A stretch of 64,000 nt of DNA. Source: Lasioglossum baleicum (taxonomy: Eukaryota; Arthropoda; Insecta; Hymenoptera; Halictidae). A program made the position numbers and the translations under genes. Below the pieces are notes generated by a model that ran no database searches, was not told where the DNA came from, and was given only the letters and a program-made list of their open reading frames with translations. The stretch spans positions 682,001 to 746,000 of the forward strand of contig NW_027469108.1 of NCBI RefSeq assembly GCF_051020765.1. Direction: 5' to 3'. This document shows, piece by piece, positions 21,401 through 34,907 of this stretch (positions are counted from its first letter, which is position 1; each line of letters begins with the position of its first letter).

Positions 21401-22328
21401 TCCTTCGGCCCCGCTCGGCTCGGCTCGGCTCGAGGTCGAGGTCATCGGTAGCGACGATGGTGGCGGGGAGGCGTGCGATTGGTCTGTCATCGCCAACCAC
21501 CCCCCAACCCCCCCCCCTTCCCCTTTAAAATTAATGGAAAATGTAAACCTAAACGTAGAGTCGGATTCGTAAGCTCAAAGTTACAACTCGATTCGCTCAA
21601 CTATCAAGGGAGAGTAAACGCGGCGACTGTGGCGGCACTCGCCATCGATGCGAAGTCAGCGTCGCGAAGTTGGCGTTACATTCGAACGTTTGAATCAGTT
21701 ATTTCCTTTCGGGCCCTTTTCAGCCGTGAACCGTGGAAGCGCCGAAATTCGGGTTACATTTTTAACGCGGCAGCTTATACCCGCCGAGCGTTACCGACCA
21801 CTGCCGGTGGTGGTCGGTAAGTTTTCCTCCGCCGAGGTCGACGCGCGTAACCGATGCACACGTAAAAAAGTTTTTGCGCATTTTCGCGAATTTTTCGCGC
21901 GGTAAACTTTCGTCTCCGCGTCCTCCGTCCGACGAGCCTACTCTCGCCCGCACCCGTCGACCCGTTCTCGAGCTATACGGCGACAAAGAAATCGCAAAAT
22001 TTCACTAATTTGACGTCACCGAGAAAGTTACGGCCAACTGGGAATTAAAGGTATATCGCCTTTCGGAATTTTCCGGGAGCCCGTCGGTCCTTCGGCCCCG
22101 CTCGGCTCGGCTCGGCTCGAGGTCAAGGTCGTCGGTAGCGACGATGGTGGCGGGGAGGTGCGCAATTGGTCTGTCATCGCCATCCTCCCCCCAACCCCCC
22201 TCCCTTTAAAATTAATGGAAAATGTAAACCCAAACGTAGAGTCGGATTCGTAAGGTCAAAGTTACAAGTCGATTCGCTCAACTATCAAGCGAGAGTAAAC
22301 GCGGCGACTGTGGCGGCACTCGCCATCG

Positions 22329-25300
22329 ATGCGAAGTCAGCGTCGCGAAGTTGGCGTTAAATTCGAACGTTTGAATCAGTTATTTCCTTTCGGGCCCTTT
22401 TCAGCCGTGAACCGTGGAAGCGCCGAAATTCGGGTTACATTTTTAACGCGGCAGCTTATACCCGCCGAGCGTTACCGACCACTGCCGGTGGTGGTCGGTA
22501 AGTTATCCTCCGCCGAGGTCGACGCGCGTTACCGATGCACACGTAAAAAAATTTTTGCGAATTTTCGCGAATTTTTCGCGCGGTAAACTTTCGTCTCCGC
22601 GTCCTCCGTCCGACGAGCCTACTCTCGCCCGCACCCGTCGACCCGTTCTCGAGCTATACGGCGACAAAGAAATCGCAAAATTTCACTAATTTGACGTCAC
22701 CGAGAAAGTTACGGCCAACTGGGAATTAAAGGTATATCGCCTTTCGGAATTTTCCGGGAGCCCGTCGGTCCTTCGGCCCCGCTCGGCTCGGCTCGGCTCG
22801 AGGTCAAGGTCGTCGGTAGCGACGATGGTGGCGGGGAGGTGCGCAATTGGTCTGTCATCGCCATCCTCCCCCCAACCCCCCTCCCTTTAAAATTAATGGA
22901 AAATGTAAACCCAAACGTAGAGTCGGATTCGTAAGGTCAAAGTTACAAGTCGATTCGCTCAACTATCAAGCGAGAGTAAACGCGGCGACTGTGGCGGCAC
23001 TCGCCATCGATGCGAAGTCAGCGTCGCGAAGTTGGCGTTAAATTCGAACGTTTGAATCAGTTATTTCCTTTCGGGCCCTTTTCAGCCGTGAACCGTGGAA
23101 GCGCCGAAATTCGGGTTACATTTTTAACGCGGCAGCTTATACCCGCCGAGCGTTACCGACCACTGCCGGTGGTGGTCGGTAAGTTATCCTCCGCCGAGGT
23201 CGACGCGCGTTACCGATGCACACGTAAAAAAATTTTTGCGAATTTTCGCGAATTTTTCGCGCGGTAAACTTTCGTCTCCGCGTCCTCCGTCCGACGAGCC
23301 TACTCTCGCCCGCACCCGTCGACCCGTTCTCGAGCTATACGGCGACAAAGAAATCGCAAAATTTCACTAATTTGACGTCACCGAGAAAGTTACGGCCAAC
23401 TGGGAATTAAAGGTATATCGCCTTTCGGAATTTTCCGGGAGCCCGTCGGTCCTTCGGCCCCGCTCGGCTCGGCTCGGTTCGAGGTCAAGGTCGTCGGTAG
23501 CGACGATGGTGGCGGGGAGGTGCGCAATTGGTCTGTCATCGCCATCCTCCCCCCAACCCCCCCTCCCTTTAAAATTAATGGAAAATGTAAACCCAAACGT
23601 AGAGTCGGATCCGTAAGCTCAAAGTTACAAGTCGATTCGCTCAACTATCAAGGGAGAGTAAACGCGGCGACTGTGGCGGCACTCGCCATCGATGCGAAGT
23701 CAGCGTCGCGAAGTTGGCGTTAAATTCGAACGTTTGAATCAGTTATTTCCTTTCGGGCCCTTTTCAGCCGTGAACCGTGGAAGCGCCGAAATTCGGGTTA
23801 CATTTTTAACGCGGCAGCTTATACCCGCCGAGCGTTACCGACCACTGCCGGTGGTGGTCGGTAAGTTATCCTCCGCCGAGGTCGACGCGCGTAACCGATG
23901 CACACGTAAAAAAGTTTTTGCGCATTTTCGCGAATTTTTCGCGCGGTAAACTTTCGTCTCCGCGTCCTCCGTCCGACGAGCCTACTCTCGCCCGCACCCG
24001 TCGACCCGTTCTCGAGCTATACGGCGACAAAGAAATCGCAAAATTTCACTAATTTGACGTCACCGAGAAAGTTACGGCCAACTGGGAATTAAAGGTATAT
24101 CGCCTTTCGGAATTTTCCGGGAGCCCGTCGGTCCTTCGGCCCCGCTCGGCTCGGCTCGGCTCGAGGTCAAGGTCGTCGGTAGCGACGATGGTGGCGGGGA
24201 GGTGCGCAATTGGTCTGTCATCGCCATCCTCCCCCCAACCCCCCTCCCTTTAAAATTAATGGAAAATGTAAACCCAAACGTAGAGTCGGATTCGTAAGGT
24301 CAAAGTTACAAGTCGATTCGCTCAACTATCAAGCGAGAGTAAACGCGGCGACTGTGGCGGCACTCGCCATCGATGCGAAGTCAGCGTCGCGAAGTTGGCG
24401 TTAAATTCGAACGTTTGAATCAGTTATTTCCTTTCGGGCCCTTTTCAGCCGTGAACCGTGGAAGCGCCGAAATTCGGGTTACATTTTTAACGCGGCAGCT
24501 TATACCCGCCGAGCGTTACCGACCACTGCCGGTGGTGGTCGGTAAGTTATCCTCCGCCGAGGTCGACGCGCGTTACCGATGCACACGTAAAAAAATTTTT
24601 GCGAATTTTCGCGAATTTTTCGCGCGGTAAACTTTCGTCTCCGCGTCCTCCGTCCGACGAGCCTACTCTCGCCCGCACCCGTCGACCCGTTCTCGAGCTA
24701 TACGGCGACAAAGAAATCGCAAAATTTCACTAATTTGACGTCACCGAGAAAGTTACGGCCAACTGGGAATTAAAGGTATATCGCCTTTCGGAATTTTCCG
24801 GGAGCCCGTCGGTCCTTCGGCCCCGCTCGGCTCGGCTCGGTTCGAGGTCAAGGTCGTCGGTAGCGACGATGGTGGCGGGGAGGTGCGCAATTGGTCTGTC
24901 ATCGCCATCCTCCCCCCAACCCCCCCTCCCTTTAAAATTAATGGAAAATGTAAACCCAAACGTAGAGTCGGATCCGTAAGCTCAAAGTTACAAGTCGATT
25001 CGCTCAACTATCAAGGGAGAGTAAACGCGGCGACTGTGGCGGCACTCGCCATCGATGCGAAGTCAGCGTCGCGAAGTTGGCGTTAAATTCGAACGTTTGA
25101 ATCAGTTATTTCCTTTCGGGCCCTTTTCAGCCGTGAACCGTGGAAGCGCCGAAATTCGGGTTACATTTTTAACGCGGCAGCTTATACCCGCCGAGCGTTA
25201 CCGACCACTGCCGGTGGTGGTCGGTAAGTTATCCTCCGCCGAGGTCGACGCGCGTAACCGATGCACACGTAAAAAAGTTTTTGCGCATTTTCGCGAATTT

Positions 25301-28300
25301 TTCGCGCGGTAAACTTTCGTCTCCGCGTCCTCCGTCCGACGAGCCTACTCTCGCCCGCACCCGTCGACCCGTTCTCGAGCTATACGGCGACAAAGAAATC
25401 GCAAAATTTCACTAATTTGACGTCACCGAGAAAGTTACGGCCAACTGGGAATTAAAGGTATATCGCCTTTCGGAATTTTCCGGGAGCCCGTCGGTCCTTC
25501 GGCCCCGCTCGGCTCGGCTCGGCTCGAGGTCAATGTCGTCGGTAGCGACGATGGTGGCGGGGAGGTGCGCAATTGGTCTGTCATCGCCATCCTCCCCCCA
25601 ACCCCCCTCCCTTTAAAATTAATGGAAAATGTAAACCCAAACGTAGAGTCGGATTCGTAAGGTCAAAGTTACAAGTCGATTCGCTCAACTATCAAGCGAG
25701 AGTAAACGCGGCGACTGTGGCGGCACTCGCCATCGATGCGAAGTCAGCGTCGCGAAGTTGGCGTTAAATTCGAACGTTTGAATCAGTTATTTCCTTTCGG
25801 GCCCTTTTCAGCCGTGAACCGTGGAAGCGCCGAAATTCGGGTTACATTTTTAACGCGGCAGCTTATACCCGCCGAGCGTTACCGACCACTGCCGGTGGTG
25901 GTCGGTAAGTTATCCTCCGCCGAGGTCGACGCGCGTTACCGATGCACACGTAAAAAAATTTTTGCGAATTTTCGCGAATTTTTCGCGCGGTAAACTTTCG
26001 TCTCCGCGTCCTCCGTCCGACGAGCCTTCTCTCGCCCGCACCCGTCGACCCGTTCTCGAGCTATACGGCGACAAAGAAATCGCAAAATTTCACTAATTTG
26101 ACGTCACCGAGAAAGTTACGGCCAACTGGGAATTAAAGGTATATCGCCTTTCGGAATTTTCCGGGAGCCCGTCGGTCCTTCGGCCCCGCTCGGCTCGGCT
26201 CGGCTCGAGGTCGAGGTCATCGGTAGCGACGATGGTGGCGGGGAGGCGTGCGATTGGTCTGTCATCGCCAACCACCCCCCAACCCCCCCCCCCTTCCCCT
26301 TTAAAATTAATGGAAAATGTAAACCTAAACGTAGAGTCGGATTCGTAAGCTCAAAGTTACAACTCGATTCGCTCAACTATCAAGGGAGAGTAAACGCGGC
26401 GACTGTGGCGGCACTCGCCATCGATGCGAAGTCAGCGTCGCGAAGTTGGCGTTAAATTCGAACGTTTGAATCAGTTATTTCCTTTCGGGCCCTTTTCAGC
26501 CGTGAACCGTGGAAGCGCCGAAATTCGGGTTACATTTTTAACGCGGCAGCTTATACCCGCCGAGCGTTACCGACCACTGCCGGTGGTGGTCGGTAACTTA
26601 TCCTCCGCCGAGGTCGACGCACGTTACCGATGCACACGTAAAAAATTTTTCGCGAATTTTCGCGAATTTTTCGCGCGGTAAACTTTCGTCTCCGCGTCCT
26701 CCGTCCGACGAGCCTACTCTCGCCCGCACCCGTCGACCCATTCTCGAGCTATACGGCGACAAAGAAATCGCAAAATTTCACTAATTTGACGTCACCGAGA
26801 AAGTTACGGCCAACTGGGAATTAAAGGTATATCGCCTTTCGGAATTTTCCGGGAGCCCGTCGGTCCTTCGGCCCCGCTCGGCTCGGCTCGGCTCGAGGTC
26901 AAGGTCGTCGGTAGCGACGATGGTGGCGGGGAGGTGCGCAATTGGTCTGTCATCGCCATCCTCCCCCCAACCCCCCTCCCTTTAAAATTAATGGAAAATG
27001 TAAACCCAAACGTAGAGTCGGATTCGTAAGGTCAAAGTTACAAGTCGATTCGCTCAACTATCAAGCGAGAGTAAACGCGGCGACTGTGGCGGCACTCGCC
27101 ATCGATGCGAAGTCAGCGTCGCGAAGTTGGCGTTAAATTCGAACGTTTGAATCAGTTATTTCCTTTCGGGCCCTTTTCAGCCGTGAACCGTGGAAGCGCC
27201 GAAATTCGGGTTACATTTTTAACGCGGCAGCTTATACCCGCCGAGCGTTACCGACCACTGCCGGTGGTGGTCGGTAAGTTATCCTCCGCCGAGGTCGACG
27301 CGCGTTACCGATGCACACGTAAAAAAATTTTTGCGAATTTTCGCGAATTTTTCGCGCGGTAAACTTTCGTCTCCGCGTCCTCCGTCCGACGAGCCTACTC
27401 TCGCCCGCACCCGTCGACCCGTTCTCGAGCTATACGGCGACAAAGAAATCGCAAAATTTCACTAATTTGACGTCACCGAGAAAGTTACGGCCAACTGGGA
27501 ATTAAAGGTATATCGCCTTTCGGAATTTTCCGGGAGCCCGTCGGTCCTTCGGCCCCGCTCGGCTCGGCTCGGCTCGAGGTCAAGGTCGTCGGTAGCGACG
27601 ATGGTGGCGGGGAGGTGCGCAATTGGTCTGTCATCGCCATCCTCCCCCCAACCCCCCTCCCTTTAAAATTAATGGAAAATGTAAACCCAAACGTAGAGTC
27701 GGATTCGTAAGGTCAAAGTTACAAGTCGATTCGCTCAACTATCAAGGGAGAGTAAACGCGGCGACTGTGGCGGCACTCGCCATCGATGCGAAGTCAGCGT
27801 CGCGAAGTTGGCGTTAAATTCGAACGTTTGAATCAGTTATTTCCTTTCGGGTCCTTTTCAGCCGTGAACCGTGGAAGCGCCGAAATTCGGGTTACATTTT
27901 TAACGCGGCAGCTTATACCCGCCGAGCGTTACCGACCACTGCCGGTGGTGGTCGGTAAGTTATCCTCCGCCGAGGTCGACGCGCGTAACCGATGCACACG
28001 TAAAAAAGTTTTTGCGCATTTTCGCGAATTTTTCGCGCGGTAAACTTTCGTCTCCGCGTCCTCCGTCCGACGAGCCTACTCTCGCCCGCACCCGTCGACC
28101 CGTTCTCGAGCTATACGGCGACAAAGAAATCGCAAAATTTCACTAATTTGACGTCACCGAGAAAGTTACGGCCAACTGGGAATTAAAGGTATATCGCCTT
28201 TCGGAATTTTCCGGGAGCCCGTCGGTCCTTCGGCCCCGCTCGGCTCGGCTCGGCTCGAGGTCAAGGTCGTCGGTAGCGACGATGGTGGCGGGGAGGTGCG

Positions 28301-28800
28301 CAATTGGTCTGTCATCGCCATCCTCCCCCCAACCCCCCTCCCTTTAAAATTAATGGAAAATGTAAACCCAAACGTAGAGTCGGATTCGTAAGGTCAAAGT
28401 TACAAGTCGATTCGCTCAACTATCAAGCGAGAGTAAACGCGGCGACTGTGGCGGCACTCGCCATCGATGCGAAGTCAGCGTCGCGAAGTTGGCGTTAAAT
28501 TCGAACGTTTGAATCAGTTATTTCCTTTCGGGCCCTTTTCAGCCGTGAACCGTGGAAGCGCCGAAATTCGGGTTACATTTTTAACGCGGCAGCTTATACC
28601 CGCCGAGCGTTACCGACCACTGCCGGTGGTGGTCGGTAAGTTATCCTCCGCCGAGGTCGACGCGCGTTACCGATGCACACGTAAAAAAATTTTTGCGAAT
28701 TTTCGCGAATTTTTCGCGCGGTAAAATTTCGTCTCCGCGTCCTCCGTCCGACGAGCCTACTCTCGCCCGCACCCGTCGACCCGTTCTCGAGCTATACGGC
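22329..28800. repeat. Dimeric (~1363-bp) higher-order repeat stretch in array 1
   Basis: Two monomer types alternate. One carries GCGCGTAACCGATGC with GTTTTTGCGCATTTTC (starts 23692, 25055, 27786), the other GCGCGTTACCGATGC with ATTTTTGCGAATTTTC (starts 22329, 24373, 25736, 27105, 28467). The rare variant CGGATCCGTAAGC at about 23608 and 24970 recurs exactly one dimer apart. The alternation is not perfect: 23010 and 26424 break it. Confidence 0.65.
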
Positions 28801-31800
28801 GACAAAGAAATCGCAAAATTTCACTAATTTGACGTCACCGAGAAAGTTACGGCCAACTGGGAATTAAAGGTATATCGCCTTTCGGAATTTTCCGGGAGCC
28901 CGTCGGTCCTTCGGCCCCGCTCGGCTCGGCTCGGCACGAGGTCAAGGTCGTCGGTAGCGACGATGGTGGCGGGGAGGTGCGCAATTGGTCTGTCATCGCC
29001 ATCCTCCCCCCAACCCCCCCTCCCTTTAAAATTAATGGAAAATGTAAACCCAAACGTAGAGTCGGATTCGTAAGCTCAAAGTTACAAGTCGATTCGCTCA
29101 ACTATCAAGGGAGAGTAAACGCGGCGACTGTGGCGGCACTCGCCATCGATGCGAAGTCAGCGTCGCGAAGTTGGCGTTAAATTCGAACGTTTGAATCAGT
29201 TATTTCCTTTCGGGCCCTTTTCAGCCATGAACCGTGGAAGCGCCGAAATTCGGGTTTCATTTTTAACGCGGCAGCTTACACCCCCCGAGCGTTACCGACC
29301 ACTGCCGGTGGTGGTCGGTAACTTATCCTCCGCCGAGGTCGACGCACGTTACCAATGCACACGTAAAAAAGTTTTTGCGCATTTTCTCGAATTTTTCGCG
29401 CGGTAAACTTTCGTCTCCGCGTCCTCCGTCCGACGAGCCTACTCTCGCCCGCACCCGTCGACCCGTTCTCGAGCTATACGGCGACAAAGAAATCGCAAAA
29501 TTTCACTAATTTGACGTCACCGAGAAAGTTACGGCCAACTGGGAATTAAAGGTATATCGCCTTTCGGAATTTTCCGGGAGCCCGTCGGTCCTTCGGCCCC
29601 GCTCGGCTCGGCTCGGCTCGAGGTCAATGTCGTCGGTAGCGACGATGGTGGCGGGGAAGTGCGCAATTGGTCTGTCATCGCCATCCTCCCCCCAACCCCC
29701 CTCCCTTTAAAATTAATGGAAAATGTAAACCCAAACGTAGAGTCGGATTCGTAAGGTCAAAGTTACAAGTCGATTCGTTCAACTATCAAGCGAGAGTAAA
29801 CGCGGCGACTGTGGCGGCACTCGCCATCGATGCGAAGTCAGCGTCGCGAAGTTGGCGTTAAATTCGAACGTTTGAATCAGTTATTTCCTTTCGGGCCCTT
29901 TTCAGCCGTGAACCGTGGAAGCGCCGAAATTCGGGTTACATTTTTAACGCGGCAGCTTATACCCGCCGAGCGTTACCGACCACTGCCGGTGGTGGTCGGT
30001 AAGTTATCCTCCGCCGAGGTCGACGCGCGTTACCGATGCACACGTAAAAAATTTTTTGCGAATTTTCGCGAATTTTTCGCGCGGTAAACTTTCGTCTCCG
30101 CGTCCTCCGTCCGACGAGCCTACTCTCGCCCGCACCCGTCGACCCGTTCTCGAGCTATACGGCGACAAAGAAATCGCAAAATTTCACTAATTTGGCGTCA
30201 CCGAAAAAGTTACGGCCAACTGGGAATTAAAGGTATATCGCCTTTCGGAATTTTCCGGGAGCACGTCGGGCCTTCGGCCCCGCTCGGCTCGGCTCGGCTC
30301 GAGGTCGAGGTCGTCGGTAGCGACGATGGTGGCGGGGAGGCGTGCGATTGGTCTGTCATCGCCAACCACCCCCCAACCCCCCCTTCCCCTTTAAAATTAA
30401 TGGAAAATGTAAACCTAAACGTAGAGTCGGATTCGTAAGCTCAAAGTTACAACTCGATTCGCTCAACTATCAAGGGAGAGTAAACGCGGCGACTGTGGCG
30501 GCACTCGCCATCGATGCGAAGTCAGCGTCGCGAAGTTGGTGTTAAATTCGAACGTTTGAATCAGTTATTTTCTTTCGGGCCCTTTTCAGCCATGAACCGT
30601 GGAAGCGCCGAAATTCGGGTTTCATTTTTAACGCGGCAGCTTATACCCCCCGAGCGATACCGAACACTGCCGGTGGTGGTCGGTAACTTATCCTCCGCCG
30701 AGGTCGACGCACGTTACCGATACAAACGTAAAAAATTTTTCGCGAATTTTCGCGAATTTTTCGCGCGGTAAACTTTCGTCTCCGCGTCCTCCGTCCGACG
30801 AGCCTACTCTCGCCCGCACCCGTCGACCCGTTCTCGAGCTATACGGCGGCAAAGAAATCGCAAAATTTCACTAATTTGACGTCACCGAGAAAGTTACGGC
30901 CAACTGGGAATTAAAGGTATATCGCCTTTCGGAATTTTCCGGGAGCCCGTCGGTCCTTCGGCCCCGCTCGGCTCGGCTCGGCTCGAGGTCAAGGTCGTCG
31001 GTAGCGACGATGGTGGCGGGGAGGTGCGCAATTGGTCTGTCATCGCCATCCTCCCCCCAACCCCCCCTCCCTTTAAAATTAATGGAAAATGTAAACCCAA
31101 ACGTAGAGTCGGATTCGTAAGCTCAAAGTTACAAGTCGATTCGCTCAAGTATCAAGGGAGAGTAAACGCGGCGACTGTGGCGGCACTCGCCATCGATGCG
31201 AAGTCAGCGTCGCGAAGTTGGCGTTAAATTCGAACGTTTGAATCAGTTATTTCCTTTCGGGCCCTTTTCAGCCATGAACCGTGGAAGCGCCGAAATTCGG
31301 GTTTCATTTTTAACGCGGCAGCTTACACCCCCCGAGCGATACCGAACACTGCCGGTGGTGGTCGGTAACTTATCCTCCGCCGAGGTCGACGCACGTTACC
31401 AATGCACACGTAAAAAAGTTTTTGCGCATTTTCGCGAATTTTTCGCGCGGTAAACTTTCGTCTCCGCGTCCTCCGTCCGACGAGCCTACTCTCGCCCGCA
31501 CCCGTCGACCCGTTCTCGAGCTATACGGCGACAAAGAAATCGCAAAATTTCACTAATTTGACGTCACCGAGAAAGTTACGGCCAACTGGGAATTAAAGGT
31601 ATATCGCCTTTCGGAATTTTCCGGGAGCCCGTCGGTCCTTCGGCCCCGCTCGGCTCGGCTCGGCTCGAGGTCAAGGTCGTCGGTAGCGACGATGGTGGCG
31701 GGGAGGTGCGCAATTGGTCTGTCATCGCCATCCTCCCCCCAACCCCCCCTCCCTTTAAAATTAATGGAAAATGTAAACCCAAACGTAGAGTCGGATTCGT

Positions 31801-34116
31801 AAGCTCAAAGTTACAAGTCGATTCGCTCAACTATCAAGGGAGAGTAAACGCGGCGACTGTGGCGGCACTCGCCATCGATGCGAAGTCAGCGTCGCGAAGT
31901 TGGCGTTAAATTCGAACGTTTGAATCAGTTATTTCCTTTCGGGCCCTTTTCAGCCATGAACCGTGGAAGCGCCGAAATTCGGGTTTCATTTTTAACGCGG
32001 CAGCTTACACCCCCCGAGCGATACCGAACACTGCCGGTGGTGGTCGGTAACTTATCCTCCGCCGAGGTCGACGCACGTTACCAATGCACACGTAAAAAAG
32101 TTTTTGCGCATTTTCGCGAATTTTTCGCGCGGTAAACTTTCGTCTCCGCGTCCTCCGTCCGACGAGCCTACTCTCGCCCGCACCCGTCGACCCGTTCTCG
32201 AGCTATACGGCGACAAAGAAATCGCAAAATTTCACTAATTTGACGTCACCGAGAAAGTTACGGCCAACTGGGAATTAAAGGTATATCGCCTTTCGGAATT
32301 TTCCGGGAGCCCGTCGGTCCTTCGGCCCCGCTCGGCTCGGCTCGGCTCGAGGTCAAGGTCGTCGGTAGCGACGATGGTGGCGGGGAGGTGCGCAATTGGT
32401 CTGTCATCGCCATCCTCCCCCCAACCCCCCTCCCTTTAAAATTAATGGAAAATGTAAACCCAAACGTAGAGTCGGATTCGTAAGGTCAAAGTTACAAGTC
32501 GATTCGCTCAACTATCAAGCGAGAGTAAACGCGGCGACTATGGCGGCACTCGCCATCGATGCGAAGTCAGCGTCGCGAAGTTGGCGTTAAATTCGAACGT
32601 TTGAATCAGTTATTTCCTTTCGGGCCCTTTTCAGCCGTGAACCGTGGAAGCGCCGAAATTTGGGTTACATTTTTAACGCGGCAGCTTATACCCGCCGAGC
32701 GTTACCGACCACTGCCGGTGGTGGTCGGTAAGTTATCCTCCGCCGAGGTCGACGCGCGTTACCGATGCACACGTAAAAAATTTTTTGCGAATTTTCGCGA
32801 ATTTTTCGCGCGGTAAACTTTCGTCTCCGCGTCCTCCGTCCGACGAGCCTACTCTCGCCCGCACCCGTCGACCCGTTCTCGAGCTATTCACTAATTTGAC
32901 GTCACCGAAAAAGTTACGGCCAACTGGGAATTAAAGGTATATAGCCTTTCCGAATTTTCCGGGAGCCCGTCGGGCCTTCGGCCCCGCTCGGCGCGGCTCG
33001 GCTCGGCTCGAGGTCGAGGTCGTCGGTAGCGACGATGGTGGCGGGGAGGTGCGCAATTGGTCTGTCATCGCCATCCTCCCCCCAACCCCCCTCCCTTTAA
33101 AATTAATGGAAAATGTAAACCCGAACGTAGAGTCGGATTCGTAAGGTCAAAGTTACAAGTCGATTCGTTCAACTATCAAGCGAGAGTAAACGCGGCGACT
33201 GTGGCGGCACTCGCCATCGATGCGAAGTCAGCGTCGCGAAGTTGGCGTTAAATTCGAACGTTTGAATCAGTTATTTCCTTTCGGGCCCTTTTCAGCCGTG
33301 AACCGTGGAAGCGCCGAAATTCGGGTACCATTTTTTACGCGGCAGCTTATACCCGCCGAGCGTTACCGACCACTGCCGGTGGTGGTCGGTAAGTTATCCT
33401 CCGCCGAGGTCGACGCGCGTTACCGATGCACACGTAAAAAATATTTTGCGAATTTTCGCGAATTTTTCGCGCGGTAAACTTTCGTCTCCGCGTCCTCCGT
33501 CCGACGAGCCTACTCTCGCCCGCACCCGTCGACCCGTTCTCGAGCTATACGGCGACAAAGAAATCGCAAAATTTCACTAATTTGGCGTCACCGAAAAAGT
33601 TACGGCCAACTGGGAATTAAAGGTATATCGCCTTTCGGAATTTTCCGGGAGCACGTCGGGCCTTCGGCCCCGCTCGGCTCGGCTCGGCTCGAGGTCGAGG
33701 TCGTCGGTAGCGACGATGGTGGCGGGGAGGCGTGCGATTGGTCTGTCATCGCCAACCACCCCCCAACCCCCCCCCTTCCCCTTTAAAATTAATGGAAAAT
33801 GTAAACCTAAACGTAGAGTCGGATTCGTAAGCTCAAAGTTACAACTCGATTCGCTCAACTATCAAGGGAGAGTAAACGCGGCGACTGTGGCGGCACTCGC
33901 CATCGATGCGAAGTCAGCGTCGCGAAGTTGGCGTTAAATTCGAACGTTTGAATCAGTTATTTTCTTTCGGGCCCTTTTCAGCCATGAACCGTGGAAGCGC
34001 CGAAATTCGGGTTTCATTTTTAACGCGGCAGCTTATACCCCCCGAGCGATACCGAACACTGCCGGTGGTGGTCGGTAACTTATCCTCCGCCGAGGTCGAC
34101 GCACGTTACCGATACA

Positions 34117-34120
34117 AACG
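34117..34120. repeat. Target-site duplication AACG, 5' side of element 2
   Basis: AACG immediately precedes the LTR (TGTAACG) and recurs right after the 3' LTR at 45551. An unoccupied satellite monomer reads GATACAAACGTAAAAAATTT at 30719, which confirms that only these four bases were duplicated. Confidence 0.9.
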
Positions 34121-34269
34121 TGTAACGTCGTACCGACGTGTTGCGTCGGTTTTGTTCGTATGAGCAAATTCTCGCTGTACATACATATATATATATGGTA
34201 TACGCATACTCCCTTCGTAAAATCTAAACCGAAATCGCGTTTAAATCCGTACACAGCGATATGTATATA

Positions 34270-34635
34270 CAGGGTGTCCCAAAATTCGTGAAAATCCCGA
34301 AAGGGGGTGGTTCCTGAGACCATTTCAAGCGACATTTTCCTTTGCAAAAATGTTATCCGCGGCTTTGTTTAGGAGTTATTAACGAAAAACACGGACCAAT
34401 CAGAGCGCGCCCTGGCCCGGCGCGCCAAGCCGCGCCGGCAAGCGAGTGTCGCGGTACGCCGTGACATCGCATCGTGACGGCGCGGCGGCCCAGGGGGCGC
34501 TCTGATTGGTCCGTGTTTTTCGTTAATAACTCCTAAACAAAGCCGCAGTTGACATTGGTGCAAAGGAAAATGTCTCTTAGAATGGTCTCAGGAACCACCC
34601 CCTTTCGGGATTTTCACGAATTTTGGGACACCCTG
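34270..34635. mobile_element. Fold-back MITE (366 bp) in the 5' LTR
   Basis: Starts CAGGGTGTCCCAAAATTCGT and ends with its exact reverse complement. Inverted arms of about 145 bp (to about 34416 and from about 34487) are near-perfect and enclose a GC-rich loop of about 70 bp. Flanking (TA)n, and comparison with the empty LTRs near 1610 and 43390, are consistent with a TA target duplication, though the site is itself a TA microsatellite. There is no transposase, so it must have been moved in trans. The superfamily is unassigned. Confidence 0.9.
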
Positions 34636-34899
34636 TATATATCTTACGCGTATTTATATATATATATATATACATATCCCCGTGAGAGTGAACATAGGGA
34701 ATCGGGAAAGAAGCGATAGTCACCGGTACAAGCGGACGCCAGCATGGCAACCGCGAGTACAGGTGTACGTACATCTAAACCGTCGTTTCGTTCGAACTGC
34801 GAAAAGTATACATCGACGACAACATATTCGTCCGTGCCTGGTACGATTTAGACAAAAGGACTTCACGGTTCACCGAATCCCTATGGTCCGCGCTCTTAT

Positions 34900-34907
34900 T
34901 ATAAATA
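34900..34907 (+). promoter_or_regulatory. Probable TATA box of the 5' LTR of element 2
   Basis: TATAAATA, equivalent to 1870-1877 and 43648-43655, lies 265 bases after the MITE. This is the copy that would drive the genomic transcript. Confidence 0.45.

Larger units (their letters stand above)
8911..34120. repeat. Satellite array 1: about 37 monomers of ~681 bp
   Basis: Landmarks such as ATGCGAAGTCAGCGTCGCG recur every 661-687 bases (for example 9382, 12103, 12784, 13465, 17548, 18230, 18911). Each monomer holds an A/T block with TTCGCGAA repeats, a 12-bp dyad (GTTACCGACCAC…GTGGTCGGTAAC or close variants), a short GCTCG microsatellite and a variable C tract. Short ORFs of 60-120 residues occur on both strands in every monomer but overlap one another and look incidental. 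The array is bounded on both sides by LTRs of the same retrotransposon family, and nothing else is inserted in it. I do not recognise the satellite family. Confidence 0.97.

Noticed and set aside
8911..34120. Satellite as ribosomal DNA intergenic spacer
   Set aside because: No rRNA coding sequence borders either array. The arrays are bounded by LTRs.
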